The notes beneath the pieces are model-generated. The model ran no database searches, was not told the origin of the DNA, and saw only the letters and a program-made list of their open reading frames with translations. Below are positions 14,859-22,219 of a stretch of 22,470 nucleotides of DNA, piece by piece; within the stretch, counting starts at the first letter, position 1, and each line of letters begins with the position of its first letter. A program made the translations under genes and the position numbers. Source of the DNA: a virus; IMG/VR virus record IMGVR_UViG_3300027985_001273, positions 1 to 22,470 of that record; one strand, given 5' to 3'.

Positions 14859-15177
14859 CCAAACTCACCGCCAATACTTCAACATACATATTACGGTTTT
14901 TGATATTTTCAACCGAGAAAATGTTGTATCGATTTGCATTGCGTACAATAATGTGCTGCTTTGTAATCTCCAGATTAGGGATACATCGGAATCTGAAAAG
15001 GGCGTTTGCTTCACTTGATTGTGCCATATTCCGCCACTTTTCCGTGGAGTTTTTTTGCTCGAAATATGCCCTGACCGTTGCCAAAACGGTATCGCCATGA
15101 TTTACAAACCCTTCCGAGTCCTTCTGCGGTTCGGTGCTGACAATGTCAATTACAGTATTCATCTTTCCAAAACTCAT
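14851..15177 (-). CDS. Head closure/head-tail joining protein
   Basis: This 108-residue protein (MSFGKMNTVIDIVSTEPQKD, DTVLATVRAYFEQKNSTEKW, RFRCIPNLEITKQHIIVRNA) matches the phage head-tail joining family related to SPP1 gp16, which closes the portal channel after packaging. The start at 15177 is chosen because ATG has a GGAAGG site upstream; an in-frame TTG five codons earlier overlaps that site. It overlaps its downstream neighbour by 8 bp. Confidence 0.85.
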   Translation of the reverse strand: MSFGKMNTVIDIVSTEPQKDSEGFVNHGDTVLATVRAYFEQKNSTEKWRNMAQSSEANALFRFRCIPNLEITKQHIIVRNANRYNIFSVENIKNRNMYVEVLAVSLDG

Positions 15178-15179
15178 GT

Positions 15180-15488
15180 TCACACCTTCCAATCACGATC
15201 AAGTCGTAAAAGCAGATTGACCGTTTCCCATACTTGCTGACTTGCCTGTACATTATCGGCGAAAAAGCCGCCCGTGCTGCCGTCCCGGCTCTCATAGAAA
15301 TGGGACGATAGCAAAATGACGGCATGTTCTGTTGTAGGTGGCATTTGATTTTCGGTATAAAAATTCTCAGTCAGATGCTGATAGCTTTCGGCATATTTAA
15401 CCGCGGCGGTAATGTATATTTGCAAAAGTTCATCGTCCGCCGAGTGTTCAAGAATAAGATTTGCTTTGACTTTTTCAAGCAGTGTCAT
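15180..15488 (-). CDS. Head-tail connector protein (gp6/connector type)
   Basis: This 102-residue helical protein (LLEKVKANLILEHSADDELL, QIYITAAVKYAESYQHL, HAVILLSSHFYESRDGST) matches the small all-helical adaptor family (HK97 gp6 / SPP1 gp15-like) that forms a ring beneath the portal. An ExSADDELLxxYI pattern followed by an AxxYA helix is typical. It lies between head-fibre and closure genes; an AAAGGA site lies upstream of the ATG. Confidence 0.87.
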   Translation of the reverse strand: MTLLEKVKANLILEHSADDELLQIYITAAVKYAESYQHLTENFYTENQMPPTTEHAVILLSSHFYESRDGSTGGFFADNVQASQQVWETVNLLLRLDRDWKV

Positions 15489-15506
15489 ACCGCTACCGTC
15501 CTTTCG

Positions 15507-15872
15507 TTATCCTTGTGTATCCGCTTCCATAAGTCCGGATGCTTTCAGTTTTGCGAGCAGAGCATTGAAATCAGCGAGAAGTCCTGTGACATCCTCAGCC
15601 GTGCTTGCTACCTGGTTTGCCGCAACGGGTATTTCTGGTAAAACCGGGTAAGCTGGCACGTAAAGATTACTATCCTCGCCGATTTTTGCCGGTACTGTAT
15701 CCGTTTCCGTTTTTGTAGCCGCTTTCACGCCACCGAGGTTTGTTTCAGTGGCAACAGCCAGTTGGGGAGTAGGAAACCCAAGTAAAATGGCACCCTCTTT
15801 AATATCGAGAGTGCCACCAATTACTGTTTTATCTCCACCTTGCTCAGTGTAATTCTTAGCGTTATAACTCAT
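15507..15872 (-). CDS. Head fibre/capsid decoration protein
   Basis: This 121-residue protein starts MSYNAKNYTEQGGDKTVIGG, then TLDIKEGAILLGFP, and ends with QVASTAEDVTGLLADFNALL and a short helix AKLKASGLM. The YTEQGG...VIGGTL opening and helical end are features of clostridial phage proteins annotated as head fibres, which decorate capsids. Its position directly after the major capsid gene supports this. No homolog search could be made here. The ribosome site is a modest AGGTG. Confidence 0.75.
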   Translation of the reverse strand: MSYNAKNYTEQGGDKTVIGGTLDIKEGAILLGFPTPQLAVATETNLGGVKAATKTETDTVPAKIGEDSNLYVPAYPVLPEIPVAANQVASTAEDVTGLLADFNALLAKLKASGLMEADTQG

Positions 15873-15881
15873 ACTCTACAC

Positions 15882-17078
15882 CTACGCTTTCTGTTTAAGA
15901 ACCTTGATTGCTTCCGGCAAAATTAATTTACCATCCACACGCTGTGTTGCCATAAAGCCAACTTGACCAGTAGAAGCATAGATTTCATTAAGGCGTTTAA
16001 AGGAACGCCCCTGTCTATCAGCCACCCAGTAATATCCAAAGTCACCAAAAGCAATCGTTTTTTCGCCTGCGCTAATATTAGGAACATAGGTAGAAGTTAC
16101 TACAGGACGATTAAGAATGGTGTCTGGTGTGCCAGCCGTTAGCGATGGTTGCCAAATATAGTTTCCGTTGCCGTCCTTTAGTTTTCTAATTGCCTTAACC
16201 GTCGCATCGTTCATTACAAAGGTTGCATTTTTGCGGTATGGGGACTTGAGAGAATAGAAAAAGTCCATAATCTCATCAATGGTAATTGCTGTGGCACTTG
16301 CAGTTGTGATTCCTAATTCAGCACCACCTGTGGCATTAAAGATACCTGTTGGCTTTCCACTTCCGTCACCAATAAAGAATGCTTCTTCTTCCTTAGCGCC
16401 AATTCGTCTTCCAAACTCCTTAGCAAGGTAGCTTTCAATGTTAAATACGCTATCATTGATAAGTTCCTCTGAAACTTTAATCATTGTACCCAGTTTATAG
16501 GCTCCAATAGAAACCTGACCGAATGCATCATCACTTTCAGGAATAGCACCTTCTTCATCAATCCAAGATGCAGTGCCCTTTGAGGATACTACTGGGATTT
16601 TCCTGTCCCCACTTGAGGTGGTGATGACTTTTGCAAGGGTTCTGAAAATATTTTCTTCCTCAAGACCCTGAACCAAGGTTTTCTCAAATTCATCCGGCAC
16701 AAGATAACCGCCCTCGCTGTCAGTGCCAATCTGCAATGCATTTATAACTTCATAATTTGGCGTTTTCACACGCATAGCATTCCAGAAGGATTTTTTGTAT
16801 TCATCACTTGCTCTGCCTGTTTTGATATCACCATTAGCATTAGGTTTGCCTGTAATAGGAGTGTTTAGTGGCTTGTTAAGTTCAAGGTCAAGAGTAGCTT
16901 GTCGCTCTAAGCGATCGATTTCCTTACCGAGCGAAACAACATCAGATTCCATTTTTTCATAGATTGCTGTATCCTCAGCAGATAGAAGTCCATCATTGCA
17001 ACGCTTGGTGTCAAGAAATGCTTTTGCAGCATCCCATGCCTTGGCTCTTTTTTCACGTAGTTCTAAAATTCTGTTCAT
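15882..17078 (-). CDS. Major capsid protein, HK97 fold
   Basis: This 398-residue protein has a charged helical N-terminal region (residues about 1-90, with LRE, AKAWDAAKAFLDTK and DRLERQ), the scaffolding delta domain that the prohead protease usually removes. The mature part contains typical HK97-fold motifs: TDSEGGYLVPDEFEKTLVQG, IKVSEELINDSVFNIESYLA, EEEAFFIGDGSGKPTGIFNA and FGDFGYYWVADRQGRSFKRL, ending with LPEAIKVLKQKA. It follows the protease gene with a GGAGG site. Cleavage after the delta domain is expected but its position cannot be fixed from the sequence. Confidence 0.96.
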   Translation of the reverse strand: MNRILELREKRAKAWDAAKAFLDTKRCNDGLLSAEDTAIYEKMESDVVSLGKEIDRLERQATLDLELNKPLNTPITGKPNANGDIKTGRASDEYKKSFWNAMRVKTPNYEVINALQIGTDSEGGYLVPDEFEKTLVQGLEEENIFRTLAKVITTSSGDRKIPVVSSKGTASWIDEEGAIPESDDAFGQVSIGAYKLGTMIKVSEELINDSVFNIESYLAKEFGRRIGAKEEEAFFIGDGSGKPTGIFNATGGAELGITTASATAITIDEIMDFFYSLKSPYRKNATFVMNDATVKAIRKLKDGNGNYIWQPSLTAGTPDTILNRPVVTSTYVPNISAGEKTIAFGDFGYYWVADRQGRSFKRLNEIYASTGQVGFMATQRVDGKLILPEAIKVLKQKA

Positions 17079-17093
17079 AATAAAATTCCTCCA

Positions 17094-17807
17094 TTATTTT
17101 AATAAATTTAATCTCTTTTCGAGATGGTTGATAGGGGTTCCGGTTTTTGGAGTTACCTTTTTTGGCAACTTATCAAGCAGAGAATTGGTTACCGCTCGCC
17201 TTGAAAAGGCATAGGTTTCGCTTTGGTTGTTTTTGCGTTTGTCCTCAAACATTACCTCATCAGCAAAGCCAAGCTCTACCGCCTTGTTTGCGTTCATCCA
17301 GGTTTCTGCATCCATGAGGTGAGAAAGCCTTGCTCTTGATAAACCCGTTTTAATTTCATAGGCATTGATAATGGATTCCTTAACCTCATCAAGCAGTGCG
17401 ATTGCTTTTTGCATTTCTTCACTATCACCAATGGCTACGGTCAAAGGGTTATGCACCATCATGAGACTCGTAGGTGACATTAGAACCTTAGTGCCTGCCA
17501 TTGCAATTACTGAGGCTGCACTGGCGGCAATTCCATCAACTTTAACAGTAACGCTGCCTTTATAATCCATCAGCATATTGTAGATTTGACTTGCTGCAAC
17601 GCAATCACCACCTGGGGAGTTTATCCAAATTTCAATATCACCTTCACCTTTCATAAGCTCCGATTTAAAGGCTTTAGGAGTTACCTCGTCTCCAAACCAA
17701 CTCTCTTCTGCAATTACACCGTCAAGGGTAAGGGTTCGGGTGTTGTCCTCATTTTTTACCCAGTTCCAAAATTTGCGGGTAGCACCCACGGGCAATTTTT
17801 CACTCAT
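17094..17807 (-). CDS. Prohead protease, ClpP/S14 type
   Basis: This 237-residue protein is a ClpP-fold head maturation protease. It contains INSPGGDCVAASQIYNML, the serine nucleophile region VDGIAASAASVIAMAG (Ser96 is the likely nucleophile) and MMVHNP (His119). It cleaves the capsid scaffold domain during head maturation and is immediately upstream of the capsid gene. The ATG at 17807 is chosen because AAAGGAG lies nine bases upstream; an ATG three codons earlier directly abuts that site. The start overlaps the portal stop by 8 bp, pointing to coupled translation. Confidence 0.94.
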   Translation of the reverse strand: MSEKLPVGATRKFWNWVKNEDNTRTLTLDGVIAEESWFGDEVTPKAFKSELMKGEGDIEIWINSPGGDCVAASQIYNMLMDYKGSVTVKVDGIAASAASVIAMAGTKVLMSPTSLMMVHNPLTVAIGDSEEMQKAIALLDEVKESIINAYEIKTGLSRARLSHLMDAETWMNANKAVELGFADEVMFEDKRKNNQSETYAFSRRAVTNSLLDKLPKKVTPKTGTPINHLEKRLNLLK

Positions 17808-19062
17808 TTTGCTCATCTCCTTTTGTTTCTGTAGTTTTTGCAAACGCACCAGCGTCCTGTAATTTTGTCATAGCTCCGTTGATAAGGTATAAGTCACCAC
17901 CAAGCTCTGTTGGGATACGGTCAAGGTTTTCAAGCTCTCTGATGTCATTTGCAGACATCCAGCCGTTTTGTCTTGCCGTGGCATAGCCCGCCATTCTGCT
18001 TTGGTAATCACCACGAAGAAGACCGTCTACATTAAATTTGATAAAATACTCTTTCTTTTCATTCTCAGAAAAAAGCATTCGCCACATAGCTTGTTCCCAG
18101 CGTACTACCCACGGATCAAGGGTGTATTTTACAAATTCAAGCGACTGTTGTTCAATGTTACTAAATGATGATTTCTCGAGGTCTGCAAGCATATGTGGTG
18201 GTATTCTGAAAATACGGGCTATTTCATTTATCTGAAACTTGCGAGTTTCAAGAAACTGTGCTTGCTCGGGTGAAATTCCAATTACTTGATATTTCATACC
18301 CTCTTCTAAAACAGCTACACGATGAGCATTGCTTGAGCCTTGATAAGCTGTGTTCCAACTTTCCTTGACCTTTTGCGGGTCTTTGATAGTGCCAGGATGT
18401 TCTAATACACCACCTGGCGCAGCTCCATTAGCAAAGAACTTTGCACCATATTCTTCCGTTGCCATTGCCAAGCCCACTGCGTTTTTTGCCATAGCAATAG
18501 GTGAATAGCCGATCAGTCCGTCAAAACCAAGTCCCGGAATGTGTAGTACCTCTGATGGGTAGAGATATACTTGACTTTCCTTGCCAAGAGTAGGTGCATC
18601 ATCAGTATTTCGCTGATATAGATAGTACAGCTTGCCACTTGAATCTCTATCCACCGTCATTTTGTTTGGCATAAGTGGATAGAGTGCCACCACCTCGCCG
18701 CGAGCATTACGGATTATTTGTGCATAGGCATTTCCCCATAATAAAAGATGACTCATCAGCGTTTCACGAAACGCAAATGAAGTCATCTCAGGGTTTGGTT
18801 CATCATGCAATAAACGATATAGGGGGTGGGTTATAGCTTTTTCCTTACCGCCACTGTCATTATATTTATAAATGTGAAGTGGAAGTCCTGCCACAGCTTC
18901 CGCCAGTATCCTGACACAAGAGTAAACTGCTGTCATTTGCATAGCTGTATGTTCGTTGACAGGCTTCCCACTTGTGGTGCTACCAAAGAAAAAGCTGTAT
19001 CGGCTATCACCTAAATTTTTAGGGGCATCACGAGATTTGAATATTGATTGAAATATGCTCAC
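17800..19062 (-). CDS. Phage portal protein, HK97 family
   Basis: This 420-residue portal forms the DNA entry ring. Recognisable motifs are AVYSCVRILAEAVAGLPLHI, THPLYRLLHDEPNPEMT, GNAYAQIIRN, LHIPGLGFDGLIGYSPIAMA and RIPPHMLADLEKSSFSNIEQ, all typical of this family. A GTG at 19062 is preferred because AAGGAGG lies nine bases upstream; the two ATG codons just before it are too close to that site. Normally this gene follows the large terminase directly, but here an AT-rich two-gene cassette intervenes. Confidence 0.96.
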   Translation of the reverse strand: MSIFQSIFKSRDAPKNLGDSRYSFFFGSTTSGKPVNEHTAMQMTAVYSCVRILAEAVAGLPLHIYKYNDSGGKEKAITHPLYRLLHDEPNPEMTSFAFRETLMSHLLLWGNAYAQIIRNARGEVVALYPLMPNKMTVDRDSSGKLYYLYQRNTDDAPTLGKESQVYLYPSEVLHIPGLGFDGLIGYSPIAMAKNAVGLAMATEEYGAKFFANGAAPGGVLEHPGTIKDPQKVKESWNTAYQGSSNAHRVAVLEEGMKYQVIGISPEQAQFLETRKFQINEIARIFRIPPHMLADLEKSSFSNIEQQSLEFVKYTLDPWVVRWEQAMWRMLFSENEKKEYFIKFNVDGLLRGDYQSRMAGYATARQNGWMSANDIRELENLDRIPTELGGDLYLINGAMTKLQDAGAFAKTTETKGDEQNE

Positions 19063-19085
19063 AGGCATCATCCTCCTTAAAAATG

Positions 19086-19120
19086 GGAAAAAGAAAAGCA
19101 CACACTTTGTAGTGAATGCT
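19086..19120 (-). terminator. Candidate terminator of the small membrane-protein gene
   Basis: The 10-base arms 97-106 and 111-120 (of 19,000) pair around a TTGT loop, with one G-U and one mismatch. The minus-strand transcript then enters a T-rich run with a CTTTTT pattern. It begins about 26 bases after the membrane-protein stop codon and ends 24 bases before the portal start, so it would be leaky to late transcription. Confidence 0.5.
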
Positions 19121-19145
19121 TAACTAAACATTATAAAAAATTGTA

Positions 19146-19343
19146 TTACCGTGGACTAAGATTTAACTCAAATCCTTGATACTTACACGACACACTGTAC
19201 TTGCAATTAACTAAATACAAAACAACACCTGCACCAACCAAGATTGTTAAAACTTTTATTGACTCTGTCTTTGTAATACTTGAAAAGATTTTGCTTGTTG
19301 CAGAATTCGATGTAACTTCTTTAAGTATGTTTTGACTACACAT
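19146..19343 (-). CDS. Small single-pass membrane protein of the inserted cassette
   Basis: This 65-residue protein has a polar Ser/Thr-rich N-terminus, one hydrophobic segment at about 29-46 (IKVLTILVGAGVVLYLVN) and a short C-terminal tail (KYSVSCKYQGFELNLSPR) that could form strands outside the membrane. Cysteines are at 2, 47 and 53. It has an excellent AAGGAGG site seven bases before ATG. No homolog is recognised and no holin, spanin or known toxin motif is seen. Small membrane proteins of prophages often act in superinfection exclusion or as toxins, but here that is only a hypothesis from location and size. Confidence 0.7.
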   Translation of the reverse strand: MCSQNILKEVTSNSATSKIFSSITKTESIKVLTILVGAGVVLYLVNCKYSVSCKYQGFELNLSPR

Positions 19344-19372
19344 TTTATAATCCTCCTTATTTATGACCCATG

Positions 19373-19401
19373 TTGATTTTTCTTATAAATCTCTGTATAC
19401 T
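19373..19401 (+). promoter_or_regulatory. Predicted promoter of the plus-strand HTH gene
   Basis: TTGATT (19373-19378) and TATACT (19396-19401) are separated by 17 bp, a near-ideal housekeeping-type promoter. The start point would be near 19408, giving a leader of about 70 bases before ATG at 19478. Confidence 0.7.
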
Positions 19402-19459
19402 ATATATTATAGATGATATTTTATTTTTGAATATAGTCAAATATGGGATAAATGTCCCA
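19400..19459. promoter_or_regulatory. Three operator-like palindromes in the divergent control region
   Basis: CTATA-N3-TATAG (19400-19412) covers both predicted start regions. TTTGA-N6-TCAAA (19426-19441) covers the minus-strand -35 region. TGGGA-N6-TCCCA (19444-19459) is within the plus-strand leader. The last two share a 5-6-5 geometry and are 18 bp apart centre to centre. Binding by the adjacent HTH protein is inferred. Confidence 0.4.
19406..19440 (-). promoter_or_regulatory. Predicted promoter of the small membrane-protein gene
   Basis: On the minus strand TTGACT (19440-19435) is followed after 16 bp by TATCAT (19418-19413). A TATAAT at 19411-19406 lies 23 bp from that -35 and is less likely to pair with it. 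Either choice puts the start near 19399-19406, facing and overlapping the plus-strand promoter. Confidence 0.5.
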
Positions 19460-19477
19460 GTTTATTAGGAGGAATAT

Positions 19478-20062
19478 ATGAGCCGTAATAAAATGGAAAA
19501 AGTGCCAATCAGCCGTGAATTGCTTCAAATAGCTTTAAAAAGAAAAAAATTGAGTATTAATAAGATTACCGATGAAGAAAACAACCTAATTGACGGTATT
19601 TCAAGAAAAACTATAACTCGTGCGCTTCATGACGGGGTTATCAATCCCACATTTCTTGATAAAATAGCCGAAATATTAGATGTCGACCCTCATTGGTTAT
19701 CCGGTAAAGACTTGAAACTATTTCCTTGGTTAAAGAATAATTCTGAATATTGTAAAATCGAAAATCACCCTTACGATGCCATTCGTCAACAACAAAAAGG
19801 TATTAATTTTACCAATTACTTTAAAAATCTATTATTATTGCAAGGTGTTTCTTTTAAACAATTTGAGGCTCTTTCAGAGGAAAAGCAACATGGGTTCGAG
19901 ATGGAACTTGACTTAGCGATTAAAATGGTGATATTTAAACATTTTTCTCAAAATGCAACTGATGATGATTTATTTTTGTCGAACAAAGAATTGTATAATA
20001 AATCGTGTGCAGTGTTATCTGGAGAAATATATGATGAATTGTTCAATTTGCTTGAAGCTTAA
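19478..20062 (+). CDS. XRE-like HTH protein of the inserted cassette (only plus-strand gene)
   Basis: This 194-residue protein has an N-terminal helix-turn-helix-like domain (about 12-76): RELLQIALKRKKLSINKITD, a Lys/Ile-rich second helix region, SRKTITRALHDGVINPTFLD and IAEILDVDPHWLSGK, the last being typical of the end of XRE-type domains. Residues about 80-194 are helical, unfamiliar, and lack a recognised peptidase, membrane or metal motif. An AGGAGG site lies five bases before ATG. Codons are strikingly AT-rich compared with the structural genes, suggesting separate acquisition. It lies antisense to late transcription and its stop codon touches the terminase stop codon. It likely regulates itself and the divergent membrane-protein gene; whether it has an additional effector role is unknown. 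Confidence 0.75.
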   Translation: MSRNKMEKVPISRELLQIALKRKKLSINKITDEENNLIDGISRKTITRALHDGVINPTFLDKIAEILDVDPHWLSGKDLKLFPWLKNNSEYCKIENHPYDAIRQQQKGINFTNYFKNLLLLQGVSFKQFEALSEEKQHGFEMELDLAIKMVIFKHFSQNATDDDLFLSNKELYNKSCAVLSGEIYDELFNLLEA

Positions 20063-21673
20063 TTATATAAATAAAATTCCTCTATCATCATAGACACTCG
20101 CACTATTATCATTTCCACATCGAATGGCTCTATCAAGTGCCATAATTGTTGCTACAGCTCCATCAATTTTCTCTGTGCTTTTTTCTTTATCAGGCTTAAT
20201 GTTTCCCGCTGGGTCTGTGCGAATAAAGATGTTATCCATCATCCAACGTAAGACAGGATGACCACCATGAGCAAGTTTTTCCTCAAGAGTCAGTTTCATA
20301 AGTTCCTTTGTTGGTGGAGACATATCTTTAAAACCTTGACCGAATGGAATGACTGTAAATCCTAACCCTTCAAGGTTTTGTACCATCTGCACAGCGCCCC
20401 AACGGTCAAAGGCAATTTCTCGTATGTTGTATTTCATGCCAAGTTGCTCAATGAAATGCTCAATGTATCCGTAATGAACCACATTACCCTCGGTAGTAAG
20501 CAGATGACCTTGCTTTTCCCATAAATCATAAGGCACATGGTCTCGCCTTACACGCAGGTCAATATTATCTTCCGGTATCCAAAAGTATGGTAAAACATGA
20601 TATTTATCATCTTCATCAATCGGTGGAAACACTAAAACAAATGCTGTTATATCTGTACTACTCGAAAGATCAAGTCCACCATAGCAAACTCTGCCTTTTA
20701 ATTCGTCTGGGTCAACCACAAATGCGCATTTATCCCATTTCTCCATCGGCATCCAACGCACAGCTTGTTTAACCCATTGGTTAAGACGGAGCTGTCTGAA
20801 CGAATTTTCCTCAGCTGGGTTTTGTTTTGCTGATTCACAGGCAGCCTTTACTTTATCTATCCCCACTGTTATTCCAAGTGACGGGTTGGCTTTTTTCCAT
20901 ATTTTTGGGTCTGTCCAATCATCCTCCTGAGCCGCACCGTAAATTACAGGGTAGAAAGTAGGGTCATGCTTTCTGCCTTCAAGAATATCAAGTGCCTTTT
21001 GATGCACTTCCCAGCAAATACTGTTTTGGTTATCTCCAGCTGTGGTTATAAGGAAATAAAGTGGCTGCATTCGAGCATCGCCTGATCCTTTGGTCATAAC
21101 ATCGTATAGCTTTCGGTTCGGCTGGGTATGCAGCTCATCAAAAATAACTCCGTGTGTGTTGAACCCGTGCTTGTTTGCTACATCTGCCGATAATACTTGA
21201 TAATAACTATTTGTAGGAAGATATATAAGCCGTTTTTGCGACTCTAATATTTTTACCCTTTTGCTAAGTGCAGGGCTTAACCGAACCATATCAACAGCCA
21301 CATCAAATACAATCTTTGCTTGATTTCGGTCTGCTGCACAGCCGTAAACTTCAGCGCGTTCCTCACCATCACCACAGGTAAGTAGTAAGGCAACTGCCGC
21401 CGCAAGCTCACTTTTGCCCATTTTCTTTGGAATTTCAACATAAGCAGTGTTGAACTGACGGTAGCCATTCGACTTTAAAGTTCCAAAAACATCACGAATA
21501 ATCTGTTCTTGCCAGTCTATAAGTTCAAACGGCTTACCAGACCAAGTGCCTTTTGTATGCTTTAGAGATTCAATAAACGCCACAGCGAAGTCAGAGGTGG
21601 CCTTATCATAAACAGAATCATTTGCCTTAAACTGTGTGGGAATATATTTCTTAAGTTTTCGTATAGTAGCCAC
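20063..21673 (-). CDS. Terminase large subunit
   Basis: This protein, drawn here as 536 residues, is the packaging motor and nuclease. It has the Walker A-like IPKKMGKSELA, a Walker B VIFDELHTQPN, the coupling region LITTAGDN, and RNase H-fold nuclease acidic residues in GGLDLSSSTDITAF, with candidate later acids in EIAFDRWGA and STEKIDGAVA. Drawn from the GTG at 21673, the nearest accepted start. The AAGGAGG site at 21673-21679 overlaps that codon, so initiation there is unlikely; the well-spaced codon is ATA at 21662-21664 (residue 4 of this drawing), giving an RKLKKYIPT start as expected for the family. The C-terminus (VYDDRGILFI) looks intact despite the adjacent insertion. Confidence 0.95.
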   Translation of the reverse strand: MATIRKLKKYIPTQFKANDSVYDKATSDFAVAFIESLKHTKGTWSGKPFELIDWQEQIIRDVFGTLKSNGYRQFNTAYVEIPKKMGKSELAAAVALLLTCGDGEERAEVYGCAADRNQAKIVFDVAVDMVRLSPALSKRVKILESQKRLIYLPTNSYYQVLSADVANKHGFNTHGVIFDELHTQPNRKLYDVMTKGSGDARMQPLYFLITTAGDNQNSICWEVHQKALDILEGRKHDPTFYPVIYGAAQEDDWTDPKIWKKANPSLGITVGIDKVKAACESAKQNPAEENSFRQLRLNQWVKQAVRWMPMEKWDKCAFVVDPDELKGRVCYGGLDLSSSTDITAFVLVFPPIDEDDKYHVLPYFWIPEDNIDLRVRRDHVPYDLWEKQGHLLTTEGNVVHYGYIEHFIEQLGMKYNIREIAFDRWGAVQMVQNLEGLGFTVIPFGQGFKDMSPPTKELMKLTLEEKLAHGGHPVLRWMMDNIFIRTDPAGNIKPDKEKSTEKIDGAVATIMALDRAIRCGNDNSASVYDDRGILFI

Positions 21674-21696
21674 CTCCTTCAAATGAGCATAAGAAA

Positions 21697-21716
21697 AGGA
21701 ACCCTTTCAGGCTCCT
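21697..21716 (-). terminator. Weak hairpin upstream of the large terminase gene
   Basis: A 7-bp stem with one G-U pair joins 21697-21703 and 21710-21716, followed on the minus strand by TTTTCTT. It could be a weak terminator or attenuator after the DUF4314-like gene, or an incidental stem. Confidence 0.35.
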
Positions 21717-21755
21717 AAAAAGTGTATTCTATTTATTTTGCCAGTCAATCAATAT

Positions 21756-21977
21756 TTAACCCTCCACCTTTTTGTATCTATCCTCACCATAAACCAATCC
21801 GAGTGAGGAACCTTTGTCCCAAGCTACAAAAACGGTGCCTATATCATCAATATGGGTTACCGTTCCTTGGTCGCCTGGTATAAGTTTTGTGTATGGGTCA
21901 TCCATTGCAATTAGCTCTATGCGAGAACCAATGGAAAATATTTTTTGTAGCTGTTCAAGCTGATATGGCTTAATCAT
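21756..21977 (-). CDS. DUF4314-like small protein
   Basis: This 73-residue protein has the motif GSRIELIAMDDPYTKLIPGD, then QGTVTHIDDIGTVFVAWDKG and SSLGLVYGEDRYKKV, which matches the DUF4314 pattern found in clostridial phages and mobile elements. It looks like a small strand-barrel fold. It lies in the terminase region with a clear AAGGGGG site. Its role in the phage is unknown. Confidence 0.8.
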   Translation of the reverse strand: MIKPYQLEQLQKIFSIGSRIELIAMDDPYTKLIPGDQGTVTHIDDIGTVFVAWDKGSSLGLVYGEDRYKKVEG

Positions 21978-21991
21978 TTCTATGAACCCCC

Positions 21992-22219
21992 TTAATTAGT
22001 GCCGAAAAGCACAATGGCTGGCTTTGTACCTTTTTCTTGAGTTTCGCAAAATTCGTTATAACCAAGTTCAGGGGACATAAAACCTTCTGCAACAAATTGT
22101 TCATTGCTAATTAGACTAAATGAATTTCCTTCCGAATCTGTGGATATTCCAACCAGCGCATTTGGTTTTTTAAGTTCCTTTAACGCAATAATTAATTCTC
22201 TAACAGTAATTGCTCTCAT
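21992..22219 (-). CDS. Small phage protein of unknown function
   Basis: This 75-residue protein starts TVRELIIALKELKKPNALVG and continues ISTDSEGNSFSLISNEQFVA, ending in VLFGTN. A helix followed by a strand-DSEGN-strand turn is a pattern seen in small accessory phage proteins, but I cannot name a family. It has a strong GGAGGAGG site and is separated by 14 bp from the DUF4314-like gene, so the two are probably co-transcribed. Confidence 0.72.
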   Translation of the reverse strand: MRAITVRELIIALKELKKPNALVGISTDSEGNSFSLISNEQFVAEGFMSPELGYNEFCETQEKGTKPAIVLFGTN

